DNA of 64,000 bases, from assembly GCA_034766995.1 (NCBI GenBank), contig CM068313.1, positions 35,380,996-35,444,995 of the forward strand. Reading direction: 5' to 3'. The notes below the pieces were generated by a model. That model searched no databases, was not told the origin of the DNA, and saw only the letters and a list, made by a program, of their open reading frames with translations. The stretch comes from Acanthacorydalis orientalis. Its lineage: Eukaryota; Arthropoda; Insecta; Megaloptera; Corydalidae. Shown here in pieces: positions 11,711-25,242 of the stretch (its first letter is position 1; each line of letters starts with the position of its first letter). Both the position numbers and the translations under genes were made by a program.

Positions 11711-13086
11711 TGATAGATAGATAAATAGTCATTATATTTATTTTCTATTATAATTATATGTTTTCGAAGAAAAATATAAAATTAATCAACATAGAAATGT
11801 TTATTTTAACACAAATTTTAAGAATATAGTAAATTTCATCATTTTTTAAGCGTTTTAAAATATTTTTTTTGTGAATTCAATATTAATTGTAACATTTCTA
11901 GTCTCGATGTATTGATTGATTGAATACTTTTTAACATGGCTGATTTACTTTGATATTTATTATTTGGAAGAGTATATATGAGACTCATTAGCTATAATAA
12001 TGAATGTACATACACTTATTTAACCCTTTTACCTTTAAAACGTCGATCGATTGATACGCCTTTATTGTGCTAAAACTCTCAAAGTAACGATCAATCGACG
12101 TGCTTAAAAATGACATATTATAAATTCGCACGCTTTGTAAAACTCACGAGCAGCAAGTTAATAAGGACTTAGAGAGAATAGTATTACTCTTTTGTATATT
12201 TACACTGCTCAATATTTTTATATATTATTAGAATTATTTATATTATCAGATTTTTTTCTCGAGAAACAAGAAAAAATATATAAGTATGTGTCTTAAACTA
12301 AAATAAAAGATACTGAAACGTCATACAATTATTATTAAAAGTATCGTCTATAAACATGTGCAGTTAAAATTAGTTTTCAACGTTGAACAAAATCGATCCT
12401 TCATTTAATTAAAGTGTATTATCATGAATACTCGGTACATAATAAAAATGTATTATTTTAATTTTCTCTCTATTTTTGATATAGTATTTTAAACCATATT
12501 AAACATTCGGAAAATAAAATACAAATTTACTATATTTTTCCAGTATAACGACAAATTATTTAATTTAAAACATTCATAAACTCGATATCAGACGTTTTCT
12601 AATGAAAATTGTCCCTTTTTTATGGCATACAGTACAAAAGAGACTATAAAAATATATATCGTTAAATATACTAGTAGAAAGAATACGAATAAATTGGAAA
12701 ACTTATGGCAGCGTTTATAAATATACTTAGAGAACCTTTTTTTTCTTTTTTTATAGAATTACATGGTATGTTACCATGGAAATTATACATATTCCAACCT
12801 CATTGTCCCGTAAAATGTGTATGTCATGTGATGTTCTCTTTGAGGATACACAGCTCCTATACATAAAGATATATTTATAAACTTCATATATCCTCGAGCT
12901 TATTTCCAATAGAAAGGAAACGAGCTTTTTATTTGTCATGCTGATATACGCATTATATGAAAAAAGTCATGAAAATATATTTAATATCTCACTTAACTAT
13001 TTGAATATCAATGCTCATGCTGTTAACTTATTTGTATTTGTTTACCTTTATTAAAACATATTCTACGATTATGCATTTATCAGTAC

Positions 13087-13127
<41 letters not shown>

Positions 13128-13811
13128 ATACTTTTTTAACTTTCTAGTTATTCGTTATCAGCTTGTAATCAATAATAAATAAATGTATTAAATTCTGCTG
13201 TACAAAAAATCTAAATTTATTTTATAATACAACAAATATTGAATATACCATTCAATATTAAATAAGTTTATATTAGAACTGGAAAAATACAACGTTCGTT
13301 TAAAAACAAGCGTGATATATATATATATATACACATATATAGTGTTTTTGTGAATATATAGAAAAAAATATACCAGAAACAATCAATGTTTAATTGGTTT
13401 ATAACAAAAAATATTTAATAGAAAACACACATTTTAACTAACAATCATATATATATAAAGTATAAAACAATTTATTTTTTTACTGTCATACTTTTTGCAA
13501 ATAAGAATTTTTTGTTTGAAACAAATACATGTTTTAATGAAATAAGTTTTTATGACTTTTAACACACTTTATATTTTAATGAAATTGACTATATTTTTGT
13601 TTGTTACGATTATAAAATTTCTATTTTAAATTTTAATTAAGCTTAACTGCAACTTTTTTAATAAAATGAATCATTTTTTTTTGCTTTTTATCGTTTCGGA
13701 TTTTTATTTGTTATTTTACAACGCTGTCAAAACATAATCACTTCTTTTTTAACAGGCAGTGTGCTTCTTAATAAAAGATGCAATGGTTTACAAAGCTGCA
13801 TTTTAATTCAT

Positions 13812-13850
<39 letters not shown>

Positions 13851-14074
13851 TCATTTTTGTATTAAAAATACAGAAAAAGTTAAAAGTTTAACAATTTTTA
13901 TCTTTAGTTCAGCTAACTTATTTCATTTGGAATCACTGATCATATTTTTGATTATTTTTAATGACCTAAAAATATCATAACGATAAGAAATTTTGCTTTA
14001 ATTATATAATACAACGGTAAAATCTTTTTTCTAAGTCAACAATTGACAAGATAATCGATGAAAGAACTTAGAAG
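10775..14074. other. Microsatellite-rich stretch, no gene seen
   Basis: Tracts are a compound CT-TA-TG repeat at 10876-10935 and TA runs at 10999-11045, 11160-11216, 11650-11704, 13090-13125 and 13817-13845. A TTAA-bounded piece at 12020-12161 starts with a piggyBac-like end. Long Ile-Tyr open frames, such as 10921-11298, are translated microsatellites. The minus-strand frame at 12751-12939 has no recognisable motif. Confidence 0.5.
12020..12161. mobile_element. Possible piggyBac-type MITE remnant
   Basis: It starts with TTAACCCTTTTACC and ends with TTAA, compatible with the TTAA target site of piggyBac elements. An imperfect inverted repeat inside pairs ACGTCGATCGATTGAT with ATCAATCGACGT. 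The far end is not a good inverted copy of the near end, so this is tentative. Confidence 0.25.
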
Positions 14075-14640
14075 TATTTGAGAGACAGATTCCAACACTT
14101 GAAAATACAATTATTCGAGTATCTCGTTTGTGTAATTGGCCGCGTAAGTCAAGTATTGTCGTACAACCATATTACTCCTTATAACCCTTCCCGTTTTTCA
14201 ATCGATTTTCCGGTCTCAGTTCGTTTCGTAACTTTCCAGTTTTATCATTCACCGTTGACTGATCCTCGTTTGAACTGAATGACAATATGTCAAAGCCTCA
14301 GAAAACGGTTAATAAAATTGATCGTCACTGTTTTTCAAAATAGAAAGAAGTATTCAATCTAATTAACTGTATATTTTTTTTTGTTTTATATCTTGTTATA
14401 AGCGATCCGTTTTTAAATAATACCTTTCTTTTATTTCGAATGTTATTCACCTTTTTTTAAATAAAACTTCATTTCGATTACTGAATTATTAATTAATTAA
14501 AATTATTAATTAATTATTTTCTAAATAAACAAATCAGTTCATGATGAAAAAAATATTTGTATTGTAAATAATTAATATCCTACGGCCATTGATGATCACG
14601 ATTACGTTCCTATGTTGAACCTTCTCGGTATTCATACGTT
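14075..14640. other. Less AT-rich island, no gene recognised
   Basis: The stretch 14075-14290 has higher GC than its surroundings, an open frame of 66 codons and a good 5' splice-like site (GCCGC followed by GTAAGT at about 14143). Composition suggests unique, possibly once functional, sequence. It could be an untranslated exon, but no family match is recognised. Confidence 0.3.
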
Positions 14641-14670
14641 AGAGTCCCAGTGAACAATTTAAAATCTCAC

Positions 14671-14750
14671 CTTTTTGTACAACATTGTGAACTTATGATT
14701 CGATTCACAGGAAATCTGTAATCTTGTAAGGAGATGCGACGATCCTAGAC
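14671..14750 (-). other. Candidate minus-strand exon between splice-like sites
   Basis: Read on the minus strand, a pyrimidine-rich tract ending CTTTGCAG precedes 14750, and AAAAAG followed by GTGAGA lies at 14671. These are typical 3' and 5' splice sites 80 bp apart. After two leading bases one frame is open throughout, reading LGSSHLLTRLQISCES. The surrounding 14590-14950 is less AT-rich than average, and the longer minus-strand frame 14659-14898 spans it. No domain is recognised, so this is a candidate from splice-site shape only. Confidence 0.25.
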
Positions 14751-15196
14751 CTGCAAAGAACACAGAAAATTTCCATTTTATCGCATCAATTACGTCGTAC
14801 ATAGTTGGCTTCCACGCATTTCTAGGTTTGGGAACCTCTGTGGGAACACCACTCTTTAGAGCTTTTATGGTGTCACAAGAACAAGCTTTAAAATGCATGC
14901 ATTACGTCGTTTTTTCAGTTGAATCATTTAGCTGATCGGAGCTGTTCTCGTTATGTTTGCGATATTTTTCTTATTCTTTTTTTCGCTTTTCTCGTTTCAT
15001 TTTTCACTTGATACGTATTAATATCATACATTGCTTCCTTTAATATCTTAACATATTCTTAAATATGAAAATTATGTTTTCGTCTTTTATCTGCAACATT
15101 CCGATCTGTACATGTCTTATGATTGACGTCCTGTCGTCAGCTGTAGTGGGAAGTACCCGTGTATGTTTTCATAAATAAATGATATTAAAAATATTA

Positions 15197-16444
15197 TTAG
15201 TTTGGTGCAAAAGTAATTGCGGTTTTTATGTATCGAGTATAAAGACGCATATATCAGTTAAAAATTATATTTATTAATCAAAATAAAGAACATTGACCTT
15301 CCAACGGAAAACAAGTTTGTTTATTCCTACAAGATAGGATTCTGGAGTCCTGGAATTAATGAATTCATTGAAAGCACTTTGAGCTGTTACTTGATCTTTG
15401 AAAACCTTCTCTCGTAGTGTTACTCAAATGTTTAAAAAAATGATAATCTGTCAGAGACAGGTCCGAAGAATAAGGTGGGCGAGGTAAGGTGTCATAAGCC
15501 AGTTCATTTAGTTTTTTTAAAGTCATTTGTGAGACGTGTGGTCGGGCATTGTCATGAAGAATTGGTTCTCTTCGATTGACTAATTCTGGGTGTAAACGAT
15601 ACAACTTTTCGTGCATTTTTTCAATTTCATGATAATATTTTTCTGCTGTTATTGTTTCACCAGGATTTAAGAAGTTATAAGATTAAATTTTCCAACCACC
15701 AAACAGTAACCATAATCTTTTTTTTCATAAAGCTTCGGTTTAGGAAACTCATTTGGTGCTTCTCCTCAGTCTAGTCATTGTGACGAACGTTTCCGATTGA
15801 TATAGAGAGAATCTACTTTTCATCACATGTGACAATGCGATCAAAAAAAATTATTTTTGTTACGCAAAAGATCAGAGCAGACTTCATATCATTGAATTAC
15901 TTAACGTTCGTTTGGTTCTTATGGGACTTATTTATTCAACTTTTTTGTTTTTCCAATTAGGCTTAAATGTTCCAATATGCAACAGTTGAATGATTAACAC
16001 TGAATTCTTCTGCCGCCTCTCGAGTTGTTTTACGTAGGTCCACTTCAATAATGGTTCTTAAATCATTATTGTCTATAGCTGAAGGACGTCCACGACCCTC
16101 CTCATCATCAAGGCTTTCGTTTCCATTACGACATTTTTGGAACCAGTGTTGAACTGTACGTTCACTAATTGACTCTTCGCCAAAAACAGTTTGATATTTC
16201 GAGCAGTTTTTGTTGTTTTACGTCCAAATTTAGACTCATATAACGAAATTTCTGGACTTTGCTTTTCTCCATGACTATTTTAAAATGTTATATCCAACAA
16301 CACTAAAGAATAAAAACAATAGACAAGTTGAAATCATTAGTGCTAATTTAATTGTTTACATGACTAACAAAAGCTAACAGTAACTAGAAAATCGGCGCCA
16401 AACTTGAAATGATAAAAACCGGAATTATTTTTGTACCCACCTAA
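15197..16444 (-). mobile_element. Degenerate mariner element (irritans-like), full length
   Basis: This element is 1248 bp with TA on both sides (15195-15196, 16445-16446). The left end is TTAGTTTGGTGCAAAAGTAA and the right end, on the minus strand, TTAGGTGGGTACAAAAATAA. These are the terminal repeats known from irritans-type mariners. The minus-strand transposase is broken. Near 16090-16240 the helix-turn-helix part shows RTVQHWFQKC-like, NESLDDEEGRGRPS and NHSTVAYW. The C-terminal part (15365-15616) shows the second catalytic motif ILHDNARPHVSQ and the third motif region SSDLSLTDYHFFKHL, both Asp kept. The first catalytic region, near 15780-15840, is degraded, and frameshifts divide the gene. 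Confidence 0.92.
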
Positions 16445-17113
16445 TAGAAATTACTTCCAGTTTTTAATATTAACGAATTATGAAATCCAGTTTTTACAAA
16501 CATTTTTTTTATTCCGAATATAGTCAATAATTTAATAGAAAAAAGTGAATTGTAAATAAAAATTGAAAAAGAATATTTATCTGAAGAGAATTACAACAAA
16601 ATCGTCAAATTTTAATTTTTTTGACAAAATAATGTCGTAATTAAAACCAATAAGTGATCAGATAAATAATTTAAATGATCGATAAAATGATACGTTCATT
16701 CTTAAAACCAAATTATTATATATTAAGAATTAAATTGAATAATTATAAAAATAACGCCAATCATAAATATAATATCTAACAGAACTTAGAATAAACACTA
16801 TTCTTAATATTTATTACAAGTCTATATTTTCACTAAAAAGTGTAAGTAGTAGAATTTAAACTTTCATTTGCTGTCTTAAAGTAATTTGATTTTAATAATT
16901 ATTATAATTTTATATAATTAATGTTATTACAGTTTCAATTTAAATATTATTTATTAAATATAAAATTAATATTTATACTTATTTTCATTGAAACTAATTC
17001 GTAAAAATTTAAATGATATTTTTTTAAAATTACGATATTGTCAACATAAATCATATTCACTTTTTCATGTACACTCAAGAAACTCTTAATGTGTCTTTTT
17101 GTGCTAATTTTAT

Positions 17114-17193
<80 letters not shown>

Positions 17194-18161
17194 TTTGATT
17201 TTGACATTCAATTAAGCGGATATAATATTTGAATAGAGGGGAAACAGTTTCCTCTAATATTACGTTGATGTACATCTAACGTTGTTACTATTCAACACGA
17301 ACTTCAGTAGAGGCGATAATGAGGACAAGGTGTATGAGTACGGTAATTAAAATACCGAGTTAAAATGAATTACAGATCTTGATACGCTTAGATTACTAAC
17401 ATTTATCTGTGCTTATGTAGAGTTTAAAGCTGAAGGATCTTTAAACTATTCTTATATAATAAGAATTTCTTTAATTATTATTTTATCGATCTTTTCTATA
17501 CTTCATTTTCATTTTTATTTATTTCTAAATAATGTTCTTAAATGTTTTGAACAAAACTAAATGAATGTGTGAATATGAACAGGATATAAAAGATAAAACA
17601 TCAGCTTTTAAATACAGTAATTTCATGTAATATGAGTTAATGGTTTTGGTAACAAAATGATTTTATTAATATTAAATTTATATACACCCAATTCCCAAGT
17701 TATTTAATATATATATATTATATAAAATCGAATATAAATTTCTAGTTTGATTGAATTTACCAAACCACTTGATTGAAGAAGTAATTTAATAAATTTCAAC
17801 AAATTAAATTACATCTTATCCGACCGTTTAATATATTCAGTGTATTAACGATTCACATTGAGTACAAATTTTGTCCTTGTATTTAGACTATGAAATTAAT
17901 AAATATTGTCAGTTAGTTACTTATCTGTAAAACTAATTTAACCTACTTTATTTATTTATTTTTACTACAATGTTCTTTAATTAAATAAATAGTAAACAGT
18001 GTAATAAGTTATCTAGTGAGAATATAAATATATCAATTTCATTAGTGTTTTTAATGTTTTTAAATTCAAGTTATTAGTTTGGAAAAACTTTTTTAATTGT
18101 TAATTACTTTAAAAATATAATTAAGAAAAAACTATCTTCCTCTTCCTCCCTCTCTCTTACT

Positions 18162-18217
<56 letters not shown>

Positions 18218-18512
18218 GGAAGAATTTCTCTTTTAATCTTCCATACATAATTCATTATTATTTTGTATATTCCATCCATTCAACCCTAAAAGGGTGACAA
18301 TAATTTACGGTATTAGAACATATTAAAGTTGTTGTATATCGGTGTTCGCTTCTTTTATAAATTGACAGACCGTGTGTAATTAGAAGATACAATGTTATTA
18401 ATTAAAAATTTGTTTCTATCTACCCTGTATACTGAAAATATGAAACATGTATACTCTATTTTTCAGAATTTAGATATAATAAAATATTTGATACAAGTAC
18501 ACTCATACAAAT

Positions 18513-18571
<59 letters not shown>

Positions 18572-19598
18572 GTGTTTGTGTGTGTGTATTGATTTTTCAT
18601 ATATGTTTAAACAAATATGAGTAAAAATTAATTCCAGCCATTAATAAAATCCAATCAGTAATTAAATATTCAATATTCAGCACAAAATAAAATATAACTC
18701 CTAACTATTATTATGTAAATTGAATAGTTAAAATATATAATAAAAACTTTCAGTATTGATAAAATATAAAAATTAAATAAAAATTTACCTTGATTCTTAT
18801 TCCAAAGAAAGTTAAAAATGTTGTATTAGATAGTTTAGCATATATTTTGAGCAGGAATCAGTAACGATTTTGACCGCAATAAACACCAAAATAAAATCTA
18901 ATTAGTTCATGTAAACAGAGCTGTACAGTGATCTGAAAAAAAGAATGAGTAAGTTACTTATTTTGTTTTTACTGAGAATAATTATACAGAAAAATGTTTA
19001 ATATGCATTCAGTAATGTTTATTCAAATATGTATAAAAAATATCACAAGATATAAAGCTGTATTCATTCGTTTCTTTTTAAACATAAAGTCTATAATTAG
19101 AGGTAAGACACTTCAACCTCATCATTTGCAGATGAAATTGATGAATTATATATTTTTCATTAAACCTTTCAATTTTATCATAGTTCGTTATATAAGAGAT
19201 TGTAATAAGTTTAGTTTAAAAAAAGTCAGACATACTCTTACATCAACATCATTCGATTATTAGAACATAATATCTTGAAAATAATTTAAGTAAATGAAAA
19301 CCACTTTTCCACTTGTAGAAATAAATGATACGATTAATAATATTAAAAAAATGCAAGTGGAAAAAAGATATCAAACTACTTATTGTATATGAAAGAGAAA
19401 ATTGAATGTCAGTCAAAAATATTTTGTCCAAAACATCAACCTTATTAGAAAAAATATCTAAAACCGCATTAATAAGAATATTTAGAGCTATATAACAATT
19501 TATTTCTATTAATGAGCTATTTTTTAAAAAATTAGTAAAATCTTGATATCGAAAACAGAAAATTTCATATATAGATTCATATAAAAAGTAAAAATAAA

Positions 19599-19650
<52 letters not shown>

Positions 19651-20402
19651 TTTTCATACTGCTTTCATTGTTATTATTTTATTTGATAATAAATTCGATT
19701 AATATAAGGCACCTGAATATCATCAAATTAATTCAAAGATAATCATTTCCAAAATAAATAAATAAAGAAGCAAGCAGAGTGAAAAATATAAACATTATTT
19801 TCAATTAAAAACGTGATTTAACTCAGTATAATAGACATAAAAGTTAGCGTTACATTTGAAAATTCTATTGTGAATTTTATAGAATTAAAAAGTACTTTTT
19901 CACTGAACACGGTTCGTACATTTGAAAGCGGAATGTATAATTTTCACATGTGACGTGCAAACGTTTTTATAAAACGCATGTGTGAGGATGAATAACTTCC
20001 GCATAGGAAAAAAACAACAACAAATTTTCACAAGTCACTTGATCCATACACGTAATCGGAATTCATATAAGTGAAAAATTGAAAATTGTTAGCAGAGTAA
20101 AGCAACTGTAGTGAAAAATTCGGAGCTTACTACTATGCTTCCTTCTATCCTAATATATACTCAACTGTCAAAACGTCGGCTCTGCGTATCTCAAAGACAG
20201 TGTACAAAAATTCGTAGCATTGTTTTTTATATACACAAGAATTTGTGTGTAGTAAAAAAGAAATACGCGTCCTCTAATATCATTTTACGATCAGGTACTC
20301 AACAAGTGTTCAGATAAAAAAAAATCTTTGTTAAACACAGTTGACGACAGTTCACAGATATTGAATTGGTCGTGTAAAAAAGAATGTTATTATTTACTTG
20401 TA

Positions 20403-20467
<65 letters not shown>

Positions 20468-20786
20468 ATTAAAATATCTATTCATTTTAGTTTATAGAAT
20501 GTTTTCTGAAAAAAAAATCTTTTTTAGTTTAAAATTGAATTTTTGTAAATAATTTACAAATTATAAGGATATTTCTCGAATACTTTATTGAAAATTCTTA
20601 ACAAATTGCTATATTTATTTATTATTTTTTGGATATAACTTTTGAATAAAATAAAATTTATATATTTAATTTTTAAGACAATCAATAAAGTATATCAGGA
20701 TAGGAGAAGATAGTAAATTAAAATATTTATATTTGATTTTTGCTGCGTTCCTATTGTGTCTATTTTTAATTTATGTTAAAATATGT

Positions 20787-20864
<78 letters not shown>

Positions 20865-21140
20865 ATGTTAGTTATTTTCTGAAATCATTTTTAGTCTCAA
20901 GTCATATTCGTTATTTGTGTTTCTTTGACTTGATTTTTAGACGGATTGTTATTTACATCGTAATATAAACATATAATCAGCATAAGAGTAAAACAACAAT
21001 CAGTTTTGAGAATTCAAATTGAAAAAATAAAAATGATTTGAATAGAATCCAAGAATCGAAACTCGTTATACAAAGTAACAACAAGAAAAATATTCGAAAT
21101 GGAAAAATACAAATATTGTAAATAGGAAGCAAATACATTA

Positions 21141-21200
<60 letters not shown>

Positions 21201-21786
21201 TACAGAAGTACAAGAGGCTAGACATAGATTTAATCAATTATTTACAGTAGTGAACGAGAAAGTCAAACAAGAATATTATTTTATCATATATAAAGAATGT
21301 ATGATAAAAATTTAAAAACGACAGTATATTCGTGGTAATCCACTCTATAATTTAAGCTATACAGTGATTTGGTTCGGTTTGATTTGCTTTTTTCTCTCTG
21401 CAGTGAAATGCTGTATCTACTCCTTTAAAATAACATCGAAAATGTGTTCTATTCATCAAACTACGCCATAAATCATAAAAATAAAACAGTGAGAAAAACA
21501 AAAATAAACGGAACTTAATGTTTTTTTTTTGTATATACAGAATTATTATTGTGCATTTCTATATATATTAGAATGTATAAAAAACACAAAACATATTTTT
21601 TTAAAAACCGAGCCATTTTTTTAATTAAACTGAGAAAGATTTTGTATCTTTATAAATGAATACGGCCCAATTAATGTATCAAGCTATTCAGATATTATTC
21701 GTAGTAATATTCAATTCGACAACAATTTCATTAGACTCATAAGTAATTCTACTTTATTTAACATTGCTTAAAATATGTACAATAGG

Positions 21787-21837
<51 letters not shown>

Positions 21838-22102
21838 ATACACATCAGTAAGAGTACGTATATTAATTAAATATGACGTAAATTAATCAATTTGAATTCA
21901 AGATGTTTACTATTACTGTTGTATCTACAATCCTTTCTTCCGTTAATAATTGAGATAATTATTTAGTCACAATGAGAAAGATGTTTCTAATTAACTTAGT
22001 AACAAAAAGATTCTATCATATTTTAGATATTATGTGCAAATAATTAATAAAACATAATTTTGTTAGTTAAAACTTGTTCTCTCATTAAATACATACACAT
22101 TA

Positions 22103-22162
<60 letters not shown>

Positions 22163-22584
22163 GCTTTGTGTGTGTATTTACTACAAATTTTAATTAAAAT
22201 GTTAAGTTTAAGTATATTAAGATAAAATATATTTCAAATTTTAATAATAATACTTACCTATTCCAATAAATATTAATATTAAATTGGTTAGAAAAAAATA
22301 TACGTTCCCTATTTCGTTCAATGTAATTTTAAATATTTCATTAAATATTTGTAGCATGTTTCAAATATGTATGTACCTTCAACTGGTGTATTTATTTTAT
22401 ACACACTGACGCATTGACATTTAAATTCGTGATTATGAGTGTTAATTAAATTATTGGCTTTTGAATATAATTAAAAATAATTTATTTAATTTCCATATAA
22501 AATAATTTCATAAACAGATTTATAATACACAATTTATAATTTATGTCTTTATTATTTTTTTTATTAACAAATAATATAATTTTG
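16445..22584. other. Microsatellite-rich AT stretch, no gene seen
   Basis: Large TA tracts lie at 17118-17192, 18166-18213, 18518-18563, 19602-19642 (with CT), 20404-20463, 20792-20862, 21150-21195, 21790-21833 and 22110-22150 (with TG). A less AT-rich island at 19900-20340 has a 68-codon frame (20111-20317) without recognisable motif. At 21390-21410 a pyrimidine tract ending CTCTCTGCAG resembles a 3' splice site, but the following frame closes after 22 codons. Confidence 0.5.
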
Positions 22585-23781
22585 TTGGGTTGACCATTAA
22601 GTACTGTTGGATTTTTTCGTAAGAGATTGTTTCTACTATTTTTAAGGCAGAAGATGATTCATAACCTATAAAACGCACATACAGTCTAAAACCTGAGATT
22701 TTAACTTGTAATTTTTTAAAAAATCATTATATTTAGTTAATTTCTTGAATGTTTTTTTTTTGAAGATGAATAACGATAAGATATATTTTCATGCAACTGT
22801 GCTTTGTTATTTCCGTAAAAGTAAAAATGCGGTACAAACAACAAAAAAAATTTCTGATGTGGATGATGATGATGTTATGAATGAAAGAACTATGCAAAGA
22901 CGGTTCAAAATATTTTGTGATGGAGATTTTAGTCTTATCGATAATAAACACTCTGGTAGATCTATCGATCAAATCTATTGTCTAATTGAAAATAATCCAC
23001 ATTATACAACACGAGTAATTGCTGAAATGTTAGGAAAATCGAAATCCAGCGTTAAAAACCGTTTGTATCAATTTGGCATGGTTTCCAGATATGACGTTTG
23101 TGTTCCGTATAATTTAAACGAAAAAAATTTTGTTACTGGGATTGTTACTGAGGATGAAAAATGAATTGTCTACAATAATGTAACACGAAGAAGACATGGG
23201 AATAAGCCAGGATCAACCTCGTTAACTTCTTCCAAAGCCGGTTAGCACTCCAAGAAATTCATGGGATGTGTATGGTGGTATTGGAAAGAGGTACTGTTTT
23301 ATGAGTTCCTGCCACTTAATCAAATCATTACTTCTGATAAATACTGTTCACAATAGGATAGACTGAAGAACATTAAGCAAAAACGACCAGAATTTCCCAA
23401 TAGGAAAGGAGTAGTGTTCCACAAAGATCACACGTACCTTTATAGATTCGACAAAAATTGAGAGAGCTGAATTGGTATATTTTTATTCATCCACCATATT
23501 CACCGGACTTAGCATCATCAGATTACCCCCTTATTTTGCACTTTGAAAAATTCCCTTAATGGAAAAAATGTTAGTCCTTTAGAGACCCATAAAATGCATG
23601 TTTTGAAATTTTTTACCGAAAAAAAACAAATTCTAGGAAGATAGTATTATGAAACTGCCTACAAGATGCCAAAAAGTCATTGATCATAATGATCAGTACA
23701 TTATTTAAAAAAAATGATATTAAAAAAAAATTGACCAAGAAATTTACTGAGAAATCCGACACTATTTATTGACCAACCCAA
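22585..23781 (+). mobile_element. Degenerate mariner element, full length, plus orientation
   Basis: This element is about 1.2 kb with inverted ends TTGGGTTGACCATTAAGT (left) and, on the minus strand, TTGGGTTGGTCAATAAAT (right). TA follows the right end; the left flank is TG, apparently a mutated TA. The plus-strand transposase frame 22745-23164, whose first convincing Met is near 22769, holds the DNA-binding half: RTMQRRFKIF, GDFSLIDNKHSGRS and KSKSSVKNRLYQFG. It then reads YNLNEKNFVTGIVTEDEK and stops where mariners normally have Trp. About 20 residues between LNEKN and the catalytic motif are missing. Downstream fragments in other frames keep WWYWKEVLFYEFLPLNQ, NRKGVVFHKD and YSPDLASSDY. 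All three catalytic acidic positions can be found, but the gene is dead. Confidence 0.92.
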
Positions 23782-25170
23782 TATTTGTTATTAAGATCCA
23801 CTATTTGAATTTATTATTGTTGATTAATTTTTTTTATATTTTTCGTAGTATATTTTATCTTAGTAACACTTTTTCATTTGCATTATATTTTTATAAAAAA
23901 ATTTAAATGATAATGATAAATATCTGAATTAACAAAGAAATTACAAAAACATAACATTCAATATTTAAGTTACAATCTAACATAATTGATCAAAAAACTA
24001 TGATGGTTTTTACTCATCTATATTCATTTTCTATATATAGCTAAATGTTAATAAGTTTGTGTAAAATATTCCTAATTAAACATAACTTTATTCGACCTTT
24101 GGATTGCTATGCTTCTCATAATTCATTATTTTATCTACATTCAATTTTATTTATCGTTTGAGAAAATTATGTAGAGACACATGCCTTCATGAATTTAAAT
24201 AGAAAATGTAAATATTGCTTTATATATAAGGGATGCAAAAAGGAATGAAAATATAAAATGATGGATAACTTCCCAAAAGAGATTCACTGTCTCATAGGTA
24301 ATTTCACTAATCAAAAGATGTTTATTTTGCTTTTTAGTATCTCGTTTTTTTGTATTCGAATGAACTTTTAATTGAGTCATTTATCCTCATTATTTTGTTT
24401 TCATCTTTTTTATACATATGTATTTTACGCTCTTTTATATAAATAAGAACGCATTCTATCTTGACATTCATTTAAGACTAATAGATATTTAAGAAACTTT
24501 TAAATCTTAAAATAGAACTTTAAACAAATAAACGTATCAATTTACTTCAAAATATTTCTTTCTCAATGATAATTGAAACCTTTCTCCTTTTTCCCTGATG
24601 ATTATATAAATTCGTTTTTTAACCAAAATGATCATTTTGCTTTAAATAAATTCACTGATATTCATTCAGATGTAAGTTAGTCATTACATTATAATAATTA
24701 GAATTGATTCGAGTGTACTTATAAAAAAACTAAAAAAAATTGTAAACATGTAGATAAAAAATATAAAAAAATATTTTGCTTTTTTCAAAATATTTCTTTT
24801 ATTTCAATTCGCTTTTTATTATTCGATAACTAATTTAAAAAAAACTTGTTTAATTCTTTTTTATTTATAACTACATTAACGTGAATTTATGCATTTCATA
24901 TATTTAATTATTTAGTAATAAAACTAAATACGATAAATAAATGAAAATAACATTTGTGTCTAAATCAATAACACAGAAACCTATTTTATTTTATTTAATT
25001 GATAATTTTCAGCTTTACAATGAAATTAATTGTACGTCAGATACAAACACCAATGAGATATTGATAAATCTGTTTTAATACTATTAAGCTTTATAAATGA
25101 AGATGACAAATATTTGTGAGAATATGTTGGTTTTAACTTGATTTATTATTGCTTGACTTTAAGAACGTGT
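23782..25170. other. AT-rich stretch, nothing recognised
   Basis: No microsatellite of note and no reading frame with a recognisable domain. The minus-strand frame 24195-24380 has no motif. Confidence 0.5.
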
Positions 25171-25242
25171 ATTTATAGCAACCAAGTGATTAACTGGACT
25201 GACCTGTCACTCGGAAACGAGGGTTTTAATTCCTGTGAGAAT
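25171..25242 (+). pseudogene. tRNA-Asp-like pseudogene or tRNA-derived SINE head
   Basis: The segment keeps the tRNA-Asp anticodon region ACCTGTCAC (anticodon GTC) with a weak stem, followed by a T-arm-like GGTTTTAATTCC at the proper distance. It is preceded by an A-box-like TAGCAACCAAGTG. The acceptor stem does not pair well and the D and T arms carry changes, so it is not a working tRNA gene. It could be a lone pseudogene or the 5' part of a SINE; no repeat tail is evident. Confidence 0.45.

Noticed and set aside
21405..21475. Possible exon after CTCTCTGCAG reading KCCIYSFKIT
   Set aside because: The frame closes after 22 codons, no donor follows in frame, and it resembles neither the receptor's TM1 nor its ectodomain.
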